Positions 35,359-49,072 of a stretch of DNA of 64,000 nucleotides are shown piece after piece. The position numbers and the translations under genes were made by a program. The DNA is from Streptomyces sp. NBC_01408. Its GTDB lineage: Bacteria; Actinomycetota; Actinomycetes; Streptomycetales; Streptomycetaceae. The stretch spans positions 868,001 to 932,000 of the forward strand of contig NZ_JAPEPJ010000001.1 in NCBI RefSeq assembly GCF_026340255.1, in the 5' to 3' direction. The number at the start of each line of letters is the position of its first letter. Positions within the stretch are counted from its first letter, which is position 1. The notes beneath the pieces were generated by a model. That model worked only from the letters and a program-made list of their open reading frames with translations, had not been told where the DNA came from and did not search any database.

Positions 35359-36030
35359 GTGGAAGACAGGGTGCGGGTGGTCATCGCCGAGGATTCGGTG
35401 CTGCTGCGTGAGGGCCTGACCCGGTTGCTGACCGACCGGGGGCATGACGTCGTCGCGGGCGTCGGGGACGCGGAAGCCCTGATCAAGACCGTGGCGGAGC
35501 TGGCGGCCGAGGACGCGCTGCCGGACGTGGTGGTGGCCGACGTACGGATGCCGCCGACGCACACCGACGAGGGCGTACGGGCCGCCGTACGGCTGCGGCG
35601 GGAGCATCCCGGGATAGGCGTGCTGGTCCTGTCGCAGTACGTGGAGGAGCAGTACGCCACCGAACTCCTGGCCGGTTCGAGCACCGGGGTGGGGTACCTG
35701 CTCAAGGACCGGGTGGCCGACGTGCGGGAATTCCTGGACGCCGTGGTCCGCGTGGCCCGGGGCGGTACCGCGCTGGACCCCGAGGTCGTCGCCCAGCTGC
35801 TCGGCCGCAGCCGGAAACAGGACGTGCTGGCGGGTCTGACCCCGCGCGAGCGCGAGGTACTGGGCCTGATGGCCGAGGGCCGTACGAATTCCGCCGTGGC
35901 GAAGGCGCTGGTGGTGAGCGACGGGGCGGTGGAGAAGCACGTCAGCAACATCTTCATGAAACTCGGCCTCTCGCCCAGTGACGGGGATCACCGGCGTGTT
36001 CTGGCCGTTCTCACTTACCTGAAATCTTGA
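35359..36030 (+). CDS. LuxR/NarL-family response regulator
   Basis: A 223-residue two-component regulator. The receiver has acidic pocket IAEDS, phosphorylated Asp61 in VVVADVRMPP, and lysine in GYLLKDRV. The C-terminal LuxR helix-turn-helix is LTPREREVLGLMAEG and then VSDGAVEKHVSNIFMKLGL. GTG start at 35359. As the only regulator here it probably serves one or both upstream kinases and may control nuo or kor (inference). Confidence 0.93.
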   Translation: MEDRVRVVIAEDSVLLREGLTRLLTDRGHDVVAGVGDAEALIKTVAELAAEDALPDVVVADVRMPPTHTDEGVRAAVRLRREHPGIGVLVLSQYVEEQYATELLAGSSTGVGYLLKDRVADVREFLDAVVRVARGGTALDPEVVAQLLGRSRKQDVLAGLTPREREVLGLMAEGRTNSAVAKALVVSDGAVEKHVSNIFMKLGLSPSDGDHRRVLAVLTYLKS

Positions 36031-36186
36031 TCGACTGACACTCTGTCAGATATGGCACATGGCATACCGGTCGGATCGTCTCAATGGGCGGTCCGACGGT
36101 CCAGAATGTGGTCGCCCCCTTGGACCTGATCGCTACGGACGTAGGGTGGGTCTTGGGGAACCACGCCTCGAAGGAGGTCCAGTTCA

Positions 36187-39202
<3,016 letters not shown>

Positions 39203-39220
39203 CCGGCAGGACACAGCGGT

Positions 39221-39260
39221 GCGCGAAGCCCGGATCCCCCACGGGATCCGGGCTTCGCGC
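39221..39260 (+). terminator. Perfect 18-bp hairpin after korB
   Basis: Stem 39221-39238 with 39243-39260 and a 4-nt loop, 18 bp after the korB stop. Strong GC-rich terminator. Confidence 0.85.
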
Positions 39261-39424
39261 GTACCGGGCGCCGCGGGCCCCGGCCGGGCGGTCCACGGGA
39301 GCCGCTGGAGGCCGGCCACACCAGCCCTGGAAGATGTCATGAGTATCTCCGTATGACGGGCATGACATCCGGCCCGCGCGGCGTTACCTTCGTCAAGTTG
39401 GCTGGAATGCGTACAGGAGGCCCC

Positions 39425-40378
39425 GTGAAGGCGGAGAACGATCAGCGCGCGGGTCTGCTCTACGGATTCGGCGCCTACGGGATGTGGGGGCTGGTCCCCC
39501 TCTTCTGGCCGCTCCTCAAACCCTCGGCACCCATCGAGATCCTCGCCCACCGCATGGTGTGGTCACTGGCCGTGGTCGGCCTGGCACTGCTCGCACTGCG
39601 CCGCTGGGGATGGATACGGGAGCTGCTCCGCCAGCCGCGCAAGCTCGCCCTGACCACACTGGCCGCCTCCGTGATCACCGTGAACTGGGGCCTCTACATC
39701 TGGGCCGTCAACAACGGCCAGGTCGTCGAGGCGAGCCTCGGCTACTTCATCAATCCCCTGGTCAGCATCGCGATCGGGGTGCTGGTGCTCGGCGAACGGC
39801 TGCGCCGCGCGCAGTGGGCGGCCGTCGGCGTCAGCTTCGCGGCCGTGCTGGTGCTCGCCGTCGGCTACGGGCGGCCGCCGTGGATCTCGCTGGTCCTGGC
39901 CTTCTCCTTCGCCACGTACGGGCTGATCAAGAAGAAGCTCGACATGGGCGGGCTGGAGTCGCTGACCGCCGAGACCGCCGTGCTGTTCCTGCCCGCCCTC
40001 GGCTACCTGCTGTGGCTGGGCGCCCAGGGCCGCTCCACCTTCGCCACGGAAGGCCTGGGGCACTCCGCCCTGCTCGCCGCCACCGGCCTGGTCACCGCGG
40101 TCCCGCTGGTGCTCTTCGGGGCGGCCGCGATCCGGGTCCCGCTGTCCACGCTGGGGCTGCTCCAGTACATGGCGCCGGTGTTCCAGTTCGGGCTCGGCGT
40201 CCTGTACTTCCACGAGGCGATGCCCCCCGAGCGCTGGGCCGGCTTCTCTCTGGTCTGGGCCGCGCTCGCCGTCCTGACCTGGGACGCGCTCCGTACGGCG
40301 CGCCGGTCGCGGGCCCGGCTGGCGGCCGTTGCGCAGGCACCGGCGGCGGTCGTGGCACCGGCGCGCGAGCCGGCGTAA
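39425..40378 (+). CDS. rarD: RarD-type DMT-family transporter
   Basis: A 317-residue protein of the EamA/DMT superfamily, RarD branch, with ten hydrophobic helices. It begins GLLYGFGAYGMWGLVPLFWP, contains HRMVWSLAVVGLALL and NWGLYIWAVNNGQVVEASLG and YFINPLVSIAIGVLVLGERL, all hallmarks of RarD. GTG start at 39425 is preceded by AGGAGG at 4 nt; an upstream ATG lacks this. Substrate is unknown. A terminator hairpin follows. Confidence 0.92.
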   Translation: MKAENDQRAGLLYGFGAYGMWGLVPLFWPLLKPSAPIEILAHRMVWSLAVVGLALLALRRWGWIRELLRQPRKLALTTLAASVITVNWGLYIWAVNNGQVVEASLGYFINPLVSIAIGVLVLGERLRRAQWAAVGVSFAAVLVLAVGYGRPPWISLVLAFSFATYGLIKKKLDMGGLESLTAETAVLFLPALGYLLWLGAQGRSTFATEGLGHSALLAATGLVTAVPLVLFGAAAIRVPLSTLGLLQYMAPVFQFGLGVLYFHEAMPPERWAGFSLVWAALAVLTWDALRTARRSRARLAAVAQAPAAVVAPAREPA

Positions 40379-40398
40379 CAGCACACGCTCCACCCTCA

Positions 40399-40440
40399 CG
40401 ATCCCCGGTACGGACCATACGTACCGGGGATCGTCCGTTT
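40399..40440 (+). terminator. 14-bp hairpin with T-tract after rarD
   Basis: Stem 40399-40412 with 40420-40433 (CGATCCCCGGTACG), 7-nt loop, followed by TCCGTTTT. A classic intrinsic terminator. Confidence 0.85.
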
Positions 40441-40520
40441 TCCGAACCGTCATGACCGGATTATGGTCTTGACGGATTGTCATGTCCTCGCTGACCATCA
40501 GGCTCGCACTGACGCACTAA

Positions 40521-42292
<1,772 letters not shown>

Positions 42293-42300
42293 GGTGATCT

Positions 42301-42504
42301 TCAATTGCCGAACCGCTGCTGGAAGTAGCCCCAGTGATCGGCGAACTCGTCTATGCCGGACAGGAACTCCTTCCGGTCCTCGTCGAGTTCGCGTTCGGTG
42401 ACCTCGGTGATCAGCGCGGTGACCGTCGTCCCCAGCGCCGCCGCGCGCGCCTTCAGGCGTTCGTGGAACTCTTCGTCCAGGCGGATGGTGACGTGTCTCG
42501 ACAT
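42301..42504 (-). CDS. Ribbon-helix-helix (CopG/Arc-type) antitoxin-like protein
   Basis: A 67-residue protein with an RHH DNA-binding fold: MSRHVTIRLDEEFHERLKAR forms the strand and first helix, followed by GTTVTALITEVTEREL. The C-terminal ~25 residues (KEFLSGIDEFADHWGYF) would bind a partner. ATG at 42504. It precedes the Doc-like gene on the same strand, so it is a candidate antitoxin and autorepressor. Confidence 0.75.
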   Translation of the reverse strand: MSRHVTIRLDEEFHERLKARAAALGTTVTALITEVTERELDEDRKEFLSGIDEFADHWGYFQQRFGN

Positions 42505-42554
42505 GCCCTCCACCGTACAGCGGGCGCGCTGTACGCAGGAGGGGAACGACGCGA

Positions 42555-42585
42555 GGGTGGGCCGGGACACATTCCCGGCCCACCC
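42555..42585. terminator. 12-bp hairpin downstream of LolA-like gene
   Basis: Perfect stem 42555-42566 with 42574-42585 and a 7-nt loop, between the LolA-like gene end (42610) and the ribbon-helix-helix gene start. It insulates the candidate toxin-antitoxin pair. Confidence 0.75.
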
Positions 42586-42609
42586 TTCGGACAGTCTTCC
42601 TACGGGTGA

Positions 42610-43818
42610 CTACTTGTTGGCGTCGGCCGCCTTCACCAGCGCGTCCTTGGTGACCGCGCCGACGTAGACCTTGCCGTCGTCGGTGATCAGCGCGTTGACC
42701 ACGCGGGTGGACAGGACCCGGCCCTCGCCGAACTTCCCGGAGACCTTGTCCCCGAGGGAGTCGAGGAACTGCTTGGCCTGCTTGGGCGCGTTCTTGTCGT
42801 TCTCCAGGTCCTTGAGACCCTGGCCCGGCCCCGAGTCGATGCGCGCGATCGTCGCCCAGCCCTCGCCGAGGACCTTCACGTCACCCTTGCCGTTCGCCCC
42901 GCCGATCAGGCCGTCCAGACCCGGGAAGGATTCGAGCGCCTTGAACTCCTTGTCCCCGCGGGCGGACTCGGCCGCGCCCTCGGTGACCTTGGCGCCCTTG
43001 GGAGCCGTGAACTTGAAGGTGTCGGCGGACGGCTTGGCGAAGTCCACCTTGCTGAAGCCCGCGTCCAGGATCGGCTTGCCACCCTGGGTGGACAGCACCT
43101 GCACGCGCAGCGGCACGCCGTTCTTGGCGTCCACCGCGATCTGCACCGAGGAGATCGTGGAGCCGCTCTGCTTGGGCTTGAGCACCAGCTGGTAGGCATC
43201 GCGGCCGGCCACCTGCGCCGTGTCGCCGACGCTGACGTCCGTGGTCGGGCCGGCGGCCTTCAGCAGGTCCTCGGCGAGCTGCTGCGGCGAGGCGGCCAGG
43301 CGGTCGCCCGTCTTGTGCTCCTTGCCCGCGTCCTTGCCGCCGTCCTTGCCCGGCTGGTCGGCCTTCTCGTGGAAGACCTCGTTCGACTTGGAGTCGTAGC
43401 CCCACACGTCGTCGCCGTTGTGGATGAGGCTGTACTCGTCCTTGCCGTCCAGGAAGGTGAGCTTCTGGCGGTCCGGGCCGTCGGCGGCGACGCGGAAGGT
43501 GTGCGTACCGCTCGCCAGCTGGGCGACCTTGTCCTCCGGGTTGGCGGAGCCGCCCGCGAGGCCACCGCCGCCGAGCAGTCCGGTGGCGAGCTTCGGCAAG
43601 CCCAGGTCGGTGCTGATCTTGGCCGTGCCGGACAGCTCCTGGACGTCCGAGGCGGCGACCTTCTCGATGAGCTGCTGCGCCGTCACCTTCGGAAGGTCGG
43701 GTCCGCCGGCATTGGCGAAGGCCGGGACCATCGCGACGGTCGCCGCGGCCACACCTGCCACCGCGACCGGTACGGCGTACCGGGCGACCTTGCGAGAAGT
43801 CTTCGTGTTCGCTGCCAT
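42610..43818 (-). CDS. Secreted LolA-like/DUF2092 lipoprotein-carrier-fold protein
   Basis: A 402-residue exported protein. Basic N-terminus and hydrophobic signal (VARYAVPVAVAGVAAATVAM) end near AFANAGG. The body resembles LolA/LolB-fold beta proteins seen in Actinobacteria: LIEKVAASDVQELSGTAKIS, FLDGKDEYSLIHNGDDVWGY, then QIAVDAKNGVPLRVQVLS. A Lys/Gly/Asp-rich loop (KDGGKDAGKEHKTGD) sits mid-protein. Gram-positive cells have no outer membrane, so a role in binding lipid or a membrane-derived ligand outside the cell is inferred. Confidence 0.8.
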   Translation of the reverse strand: MAANTKTSRKVARYAVPVAVAGVAAATVAMVPAFANAGGPDLPKVTAQQLIEKVAASDVQELSGTAKISTDLGLPKLATGLLGGGGLAGGSANPEDKVAQLASGTHTFRVAADGPDRQKLTFLDGKDEYSLIHNGDDVWGYDSKSNEVFHEKADQPGKDGGKDAGKEHKTGDRLAASPQQLAEDLLKAAGPTTDVSVGDTAQVAGRDAYQLVLKPKQSGSTISSVQIAVDAKNGVPLRVQVLSTQGGKPILDAGFSKVDFAKPSADTFKFTAPKGAKVTEGAAESARGDKEFKALESFPGLDGLIGGANGKGDVKVLGEGWATIARIDSGPGQGLKDLENDKNAPKQAKQFLDSLGDKVSGKFGEGRVLSTRVVNALITDDGKVYVGAVTKDALVKAADANK

Positions 43819-44043
43819 GTCAGTGCCCTGCCCTCTGTGTCGACGGCGGCGACCCCCGTGTCGCCGCGCTCACCCGATCTGGTGGGGTTTGATGACTCCA
43901 TCTGACCAAATCCGGGGCCCGCGGGCGTCAGTCCCCGGAAGCAACTGTGCGTACGACCGTGGGATGACACGGAAGGGGCCCCCCTCCCCCGACCCGTAGG
44001 GGTCGCCGGGGCGGAAGGGCCCGTTCCACTGTCTGGGGGCGCG

Positions 44044-45054
44044 TCAGCCCGCGCGGTGCACCACCGCGTCGCAGAGCTCTTCCAGCGCCGACTTCGCGAA
44101 GCACTCCGGCAGCGGGGCGAGCGTGGCCCGCGCGTCCTCGGCGTACCGGATGGTGTCGCGGCGGGCCTGCTCCAGGGCGGGGTGCGCCCGCAGCCGGGTC
44201 AGCACCTCGGCGTGCCGGGCGTCGTCCGACAGGTCGCCGTCCAGGAGCCGTACGAGTTCCAGGTCCTCCTCCCGCCCGTCGCGGGCCGCGGCCTCGCGCA
44301 GCCGCAGCACGGGCAGGGTGGGGATGCCCTCGCGCAGGTCGGTGCCCGGGGTCTTGCCGGACTCGTGCGCGTCGGAGGCGATGTCGAGGACGTCGTCGGC
44401 GAGCTGGAAGGCGGTGCCGAGCCGCTCGCCGTACTGGGTGAGGATGTCGACGACCGACTCGTCGGCGCCGGCCATGAGCGCGCCGAAGCGGCCGGACACG
44501 GCGATCAGCGAGCCCGTCTTGCCGGCGATGACGTCGAGGTAGTGCTCGACCGGGTCGCGTCCGTCGCGGGGGCCGGCCGTCTCCAGGATCTGGCCCGTCA
44601 CCAGCCGCTCGAAGGCCTCGGCCTGGATGCGTACGGCCTCGGGGCCGAGGTCCGCCAGGATGTGCGAGGCGCGGGCGAACAGGAAGTCACCCGTCAGGAC
44701 GGCCACCGAGTTGCCCCAGCGCGTGTTGGCGCTGGCCACCCCGCGGCGCACGTCCGCCTCGTCCATGACGTCGTCGTGGTAGAGCGTCGCCAGGTGGGTG
44801 AGCTCCACCACCACGGCGGACGGCACGATTCCGGGCGCGTACGGATCACCGAAGCGCGAAGCGAGCATCACCAGCAGCGGGCGGAAGCGCTTGCCACCGG
44901 CCCGCACCAGGTGCTGTGCGGCCTCGGTGATGAAGGGGACTTCGCTCTTGGTGGCCTCCAGCAGACCCGCCTCGACGGCGGCCAGTCCGGCCTGCACATC
45001 GGTCTCAAGAGCCTGGTCCCGCACGCTCAGTCCGAACGGCCCGACGACGGTCAC
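44044..45054 (-). CDS. Trans-polyprenyl diphosphate synthase
   Basis: All-trans prenyltransferase of 336 residues that extends FPP/GGPP with IPP, likely for the menaquinone side chain. The first aspartate-rich motif is DDVMD (94-98), the second DDVLD (219-223), and GGKRFRPLLVML supplies diphosphate contacts. The start ATG at 45054 follows AGGAGTACCCCTC. In Streptomyces such a synthase commonly sits near respiratory genes. Product chain length cannot be read with certainty from sequence. Confidence 0.9.
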   Translation of the reverse strand: MTVVGPFGLSVRDQALETDVQAGLAAVEAGLLEATKSEVPFITEAAQHLVRAGGKRFRPLLVMLASRFGDPYAPGIVPSAVVVELTHLATLYHDDVMDEADVRRGVASANTRWGNSVAVLTGDFLFARASHILADLGPEAVRIQAEAFERLVTGQILETAGPRDGRDPVEHYLDVIAGKTGSLIAVSGRFGALMAGADESVVDILTQYGERLGTAFQLADDVLDIASDAHESGKTPGTDLREGIPTLPVLRLREAAARDGREEDLELVRLLDGDLSDDARHAEVLTRLRAHPALEQARRDTIRYAEDARATLAPLPECFAKSALEELCDAVVHRAG

Positions 45055-45244
45055 GAGGGGTACTCCTGTCTGCTGACGATCACGGTGACGATCACCTGGA
45101 TTGTCGATGTGTCGCTGCCATCACTCAAGCCAGCGTATCGGGTCTGTTTTCGATCACCGAGAGCGCCTGTCCGGCCATCACCCGCGCACCGCCCGAAGCG
45201 CACCGGTATGTTCGTGAGGAGCCGAATCAACCGGAGAATGCATT

Positions 45245-45571
45245 TTGTCCAGAACTACGCCCGTTGTAGAGGAGCCCCCGGACCCGGGCACGGCGGCCTC
45301 CGTGTCGGCGGCCTACGGAACCATGGTCTACCTCGTCTCCGTCGCCGGCGGATGGCTCGCCGACCGGATCCCCGGTTCCTGCGCGGCCGACGCGATGCGC
45401 GCCGCAGTGACGAAGATCATCATCGGTTGCGCCGCCTTCGCCGCGCTCTCCACCCTTCTGGCGGCCGTCGGATGGCTGACGACGGACCGCTTCGTCGGCC
45501 TGCTCACCCTCGGCGCGGCGATCGCCGCGCCGGCGCCGTGGCTGCGGCGCACCATGCACCCCGTCCACTGA
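45245..45571 (+). CDS. Small membrane protein resembling a POT-transporter fragment
   Basis: A 108-residue predicted protein (TTG start, GGAG upstream). The segment AAYGTMVYLVSVAGGWLADR resembles the second helix of POT/PTR peptide transporters, which normally have over 400 residues. Two further hydrophobic stretches follow but without POT motifs. It may be a decayed transporter end or a small protein of its own. The CocE-type hydrolase starts 21 bp downstream, so co-expression is likely. Confidence 0.5.
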   Translation: MSRTTPVVEEPPDPGTAASVSAAYGTMVYLVSVAGGWLADRIPGSCAADAMRAAVTKIIIGCAAFAALSTLLAAVGWLTTDRFVGLLTLGAAIAAPAPWLRRTMHPVH

Positions 45572-45592
45572 GGCGAGAGGCGACTCAACCCC

Positions 45593-47596
45593 ATGATCAT
45601 CCGTACCGAGTTCCCGTACCGGACCACCCGCGAGGACGTCCGGATCCCGATGGCCGACGGCGTGGAGCTCTACGCACGCATCTGGCGGCCGGTGACGGAC
45701 GAACCGGTTCCGGCCCTGCTGGAGTACCTGCCGTACCGGCTGACGGACTGGACGGCGCCGCGCGACTGGCAGCGCCACCCCTGGTACGCGGGGCACGGCT
45801 ACGCCTCGGTACGGGTGGACGTACGCGGCCACGGGTGCAGCGGCGGCCTGCCCGGCGACGAGTACGACGCCCGCGAACTGGCCGACGGGGTCGCGGTCGT
45901 GGAGTGGCTGGCGGCCCGGCCCTGGTGCACCGGCTCGGTGGGCATGTTCGGGATCTCCTGGGGCGGCTTCAACTCCCTCCAGATCGCCGCGCTGGCCCCC
46001 GGGCCGCTCAAGGCCGTCGTCACCGTCTGCTCCACGGACGACCGCTACGACAACGACGTGCACTACACGGGCGGCTCGGTCCTGGCCGTGGACATGCACG
46101 CCTGGGCGGCGACCATGCTGGCCTTCGCCTCCCGCCCGCCGGACCCCCTGTTCGTCGGGGACGGCTGGCGCGAGCAGTGGCTGACACGGCTGGAGTCGGT
46201 GGAACCGCTCATCCACACCTGGCTCTCCCACCAGACGCGCGACGCCTACTGGCGCCACGGCAGCGTCTGCGAGGACTACCCGGCCATCGGCGCGGCGGTC
46301 CTGGCCGTGGGCGGCTGGCACGACCCGTACCGGGACTCCGTCCTGCGGCTCGTCGAGCACCTGCCGGCCGGCCGCGTACGGGGCCTGATCGGCCCGTGGT
46401 CGCACCAGTACCCGGACCGCGGGCTCCCGCCCGGCCCGGCGATCGGCTTCCTCCAGGAGACCCTGCGCTGGTGGGACCACTGGCTCAAGGGCGCGGACAA
46501 CGGCGTGATGAGCGAGCCGCCGCTGCGCGCCTGGATCAGCGGCTCCCACCCGCCCGCGACGGTCTACGAGGAGCTCCCGGGCCGCTGGGTCGGGGAGAAG
46601 GCCTGGCCGTCGGCGTCCGTGATCCCCGTCCCGTACGGGCTCCAGGGCGCGCCGGTGCTCGTCGCCTCCCCGCAGCACACCGGGATGGACGCGGGCCGCT
46701 TCCTCCCCTTCGGCAACGAGGCCGACCTGCCGCCCGACCAGCGGGAGGAGGACGCGAAGTCGGCCTGTTTCGAGTTCCCGGTGGGCGCGGGCGAGCCGGT
46801 GGAGATCCTCGGCCGGCCGTCGGTGACCCTGCGGCTGCGCCTCGACGTGCCGTACGGGCAGGTCGTGGCCCGGCTGTGCGACGTGGCACCGGACGGCGCC
46901 TCCACGCTGATCACCCGGGGCGCGCTGAACCTGTCCGCGCGCCGGGGCCGGGAGCGGGCCGTGCCGTGGCCCGTGGGCGCGTACGAGGACGTCACCTTCG
47001 AGCTGAACGGCATCGGCCACGCCTTTCCGCCCGGGCACCGGATCCGGCTGGCGGTGTCCTCGGCCTACTGGCCCTGGATCTGGCCCCGGGCGGGCTCCGA
47101 GGCGGGCTGGACCCTGGACCCGGCGGGCAGCACGCTGACCCTCCCGATCCGCACCCCGTCCCCGGCGGACGAGGGCATCGTCTTCGAGGCGCCGGAGCAG
47201 GCGGAGCCGCTGGGGGTCGCCTTCCCCGCGACGCTGGACGAGCCGCGCCCGGAGCGGCTGGTCGTACGGGACGTGGCGCGCGGGACCTGGCGGCTGGAGG
47301 TCGACCCCCGCTACGGGGGCACCCGGGTGTACCCGGACGGCCTGGAGTTCAGCGAGGACGCGCTGGAGGTCTACGAGATCCAGGACGCCGACCCGCTGTC
47401 GGCCCGGACCCGCTCGGAGTGGCGCATCCGGCTCCACCGGCCCGAGCTGGGCTGGGACGCGCGGGTGGAGACCCGGTCGGAGATCTCGTGCGACGAGGGC
47501 GGCTTCCTGACGTCGAACGAGGTCGTCTGCCGGGAGGGGGGCGAGGTGGTCTTCCACCGCACGTGGGAACGCCGGCTGCCGAGGACGGCGGGCTGA
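45593..47596 (+). CDS. CocE/NonD-family (X-Pro dipeptidyl-peptidase S15-type) hydrolase
   Basis: A 667-residue serine hydrolase. N-terminal alpha/beta-hydrolase core: nucleophile Ser122 in FGISWGGFNS, oxyanion Tyr region LEYLPYRLTDW, and catalytic His in IGPWSHQYPDRG. A C-terminal jelly-roll domain is typical of the family. No signal peptide, so it is cytoplasmic. Relatives cleave esters or N-acyl/prolyl bonds; the substrate is unknown. ATG at 45593. Confidence 0.9.
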   Translation: MIIRTEFPYRTTREDVRIPMADGVELYARIWRPVTDEPVPALLEYLPYRLTDWTAPRDWQRHPWYAGHGYASVRVDVRGHGCSGGLPGDEYDARELADGVAVVEWLAARPWCTGSVGMFGISWGGFNSLQIAALAPGPLKAVVTVCSTDDRYDNDVHYTGGSVLAVDMHAWAATMLAFASRPPDPLFVGDGWREQWLTRLESVEPLIHTWLSHQTRDAYWRHGSVCEDYPAIGAAVLAVGGWHDPYRDSVLRLVEHLPAGRVRGLIGPWSHQYPDRGLPPGPAIGFLQETLRWWDHWLKGADNGVMSEPPLRAWISGSHPPATVYEELPGRWVGEKAWPSASVIPVPYGLQGAPVLVASPQHTGMDAGRFLPFGNEADLPPDQREEDAKSACFEFPVGAGEPVEILGRPSVTLRLRLDVPYGQVVARLCDVAPDGASTLITRGALNLSARRGRERAVPWPVGAYEDVTFELNGIGHAFPPGHRIRLAVSSAYWPWIWPRAGSEAGWTLDPAGSTLTLPIRTPSPADEGIVFEAPEQAEPLGVAFPATLDEPRPERLVVRDVARGTWRLEVDPRYGGTRVYPDGLEFSEDALEVYEIQDADPLSARTRSEWRIRLHRPELGWDARVETRSEISCDEGGFLTSNEVVCREGGEVVFHRTWERRLPRTAG

Positions 47597-47613
47597 CCGG
47601 CCTGCCGGGCGGC

Positions 47614-47679
47614 CCTGGGGCTCCGCCCCAGACCCCGCGCCTCAAACGCCGGCGGGGCTGGAATTGCCCTGCGGGCAAT
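47614..47679. repeat. Intergenic 53-bp repeat plus hairpin
   Basis: 47614-47666 is a third copy of the repeat found twice at 33.5 kb. It runs into a 7-bp hairpin ATTGCCC-TGC-GGGCAAT (47663-47679). It sits between the convergent hydrolase and DUF397 genes and can serve as a two-way terminator. Confidence 0.8.
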
Positions 47680-47696
47680 CCAGCTCCGCCGGGCGG

Positions 47697-47903
47697 TCAG
47701 ACGGTGGCGGAGATCCCGGCCTTGACGCCGTCCACGAAGCAGGCGAACGCGGCGGCGGTGAAGTCCACCACCGGGCTATCGGCGCGCTTGGAGTCCCGGA
47801 CCGGCACGATGCCGCGCGCGGCGACGAGGTTGGTGGCCACCTCGACGCAGGCGCCGCCGTTCTCGCTGTAGGAGGACTTGAACCACCGGGGGGATTCGGT
47901 CAT
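47697..47903 (-). CDS. DUF397 protein (copy 2)
   Basis: A 68-residue DUF397 protein: WFKSSYSENGGACVEVATNL followed by VPVRDSKRADSPVVDFTAAA. DUF397 proteins pair with XRE-type regulators of the WhiJ kind in Streptomyces and are thought to modulate them in development. Highly similar to the preceding gene (47939-48130), including an identical leader CGAAAGGGCACCTCGTG, so a tandem duplication. ATG at 47903 chosen over the abutting GTG. Confidence 0.88.
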   Translation of the reverse strand: MTESPRWFKSSYSENGGACVEVATNLVAARGIVPVRDSKRADSPVVDFTAAAFACFVDGVKAGISATV

Positions 47904-47938
47904 CACGAGGTGCCCTTTCGTAGCCCGATGGTGCGGGG

Positions 47939-48130
47939 TCAGACGGTCTTGACGCCGTCCACGAACGCGGAAAACGCGACGGCGGTGAAGCCGAGCACGG
48001 GGCTGTCGTCGCGCTTGGAGTCCCGGACCGGCACGACACCGCGCGAGGCGACGAGATTGGTGGCGACCTCGACGCAGGCGCCGCCGTTGTCACTGTAGGA
48101 GGACTTGAACCACTGGGGGGATTCGGTCAT
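47939..48130 (-). CDS. DUF397 protein (copy 1)
   Basis: A 63-residue DUF397 protein: WFKSSYSDNGGACVEVATNL then SRGVVPVRDSKRDDSPVLGF. ATG at 48130 overlaps the XRE regulator stop codon (ATGA), so it is translationally coupled to it. It probably binds or modulates that regulator. Confidence 0.9.
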   Translation of the reverse strand: MTESPQWFKSSYSDNGGACVEVATNLVASRGVVPVRDSKRDDSPVLGFTAVAFSAFVDGVKTV

Positions 48131-48966
48131 CACGAGGTGCCCTTTCGTAGCTGATCAATCATGGCTACCGATGCCGCCTGGGTGCATGCCTCGGCCTGGA
48201 GCTGATGGTAGGCCGTCATCATGGGCACCACGGAGTTGTTGTCCCGCTCCAGATAGCCCCGTTGGGCGGATTCCGCGTAGGACATGATCGAGCGGTCCGG
48301 CAGCGTCAGGATGTAGAGCGGCAGGTTGAACGGCCGTCGCTCACCCATATCGAACGGGGCAACCTGGAGCACCGTGTTCGGAAGTTCGGCGAATTCGAGC
48401 AGTCGCGTGAACTGGTCCCGCATGAGGGCGGGTCCGCCGAGGGGCCGACGGATACAGCTCTCGTCGAGCACCGCGAGGATCAGCGGCGGAGGGGTACGCA
48501 GCAGTACCGCCTGCCGTTCCGCGACGACGGCGATCCGCTCGGCCGCATGATCGGCAGTGATGGCGCCCCGCTTGGCGGCGCTCTCGGCAAGCACCGTCGC
48601 GTACTCCGGCGTCTGGAGCAGCCCCGGTATGACGCCCACCTCGTACAGGCGGATCTCCACCGCCCGGCTCTCGTAGCCGAGGAACTCCGGGAAGCCCTCC
48701 AGCAGTACGCCGTGCCGGATCTCGCGCCACTCGCGCTCGAACGACCGCTCGCCCTGGCCGGTGCCGAAGACCTCGTCGGCACTGCGCGAAAAACGCAGAG
48801 TCGGCACTTTCCGTCCAGTTTCGACCGCCGAGACGTGCGTACTGGAGTACCCGAGCCGCCCGCCCAGGGTTTCCTGCGTCCACCCCTGCTCCTCCCGCGA
48901 GCTGCGAAGACGCGCTCCGAAGGCCGCCTGGGGTCCGCGCTCGGGGTACAACTCCTTGCGGTTCAA
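48130..48966 (-). CDS. XRE-family regulator with DUF5753 domain (WhiJ-like)
   Basis: A 278-residue regulator. N-terminal helix-turn-helix: FGARLRSSREEQGWTQETLG and then YSSTHVSAVETGRKVPTL. The rest is a DUF5753 effector domain (GYESRAVEIRLYEVGVIPGL, ending with MSYAESAQRGYLERDNN). TTG at 48966 is taken as the start since AGGAG lies just upstream and no other start fits, but the spacing is short. It is upstream of two DUF397 genes and divergent from three small genes, the typical whiJ-type arrangement. Confidence 0.85.
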   Translation of the reverse strand: MNRKELYPERGPQAAFGARLRSSREEQGWTQETLGGRLGYSSTHVSAVETGRKVPTLRFSRSADEVFGTGQGERSFEREWREIRHGVLLEGFPEFLGYESRAVEIRLYEVGVIPGLLQTPEYATVLAESAAKRGAITADHAAERIAVVAERQAVLLRTPPPLILAVLDESCIRRPLGGPALMRDQFTRLLEFAELPNTVLQVAPFDMGERRPFNLPLYILTLPDRSIMSYAESAQRGYLERDNNSVVPMMTAYHQLQAEACTQAASVAMIDQLRKGTS

Positions 48967-49072
48967 GGGCTCCTGACCAATCTTCCGTTCCGATCCGACA
49001 GGTTGAAGCCTCCCCCGCCCAGGGCCACTCTGAACCCGATCGGTAGCGATTCGGCTACGGAGAGGAACGGCC

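Noticed and set aside
44044..47596. Terpenoid biosynthetic gene cluster around the prenyltransferase
   Set aside because: No terpene cyclase, P450 or phytoene-type gene adjoins it; a menaquinone side-chain role fits the respiratory context better.
44056..47871. Very long open frame (over 1200 codons) on the plus strand across the prenyl synthase and hydrolase genes
   Set aside because: It is antisense to the prenyltransferase and out of frame with the hydrolase. Composition is Gly/Arg/Ala-rich, as expected from GC-rich shadow frames.
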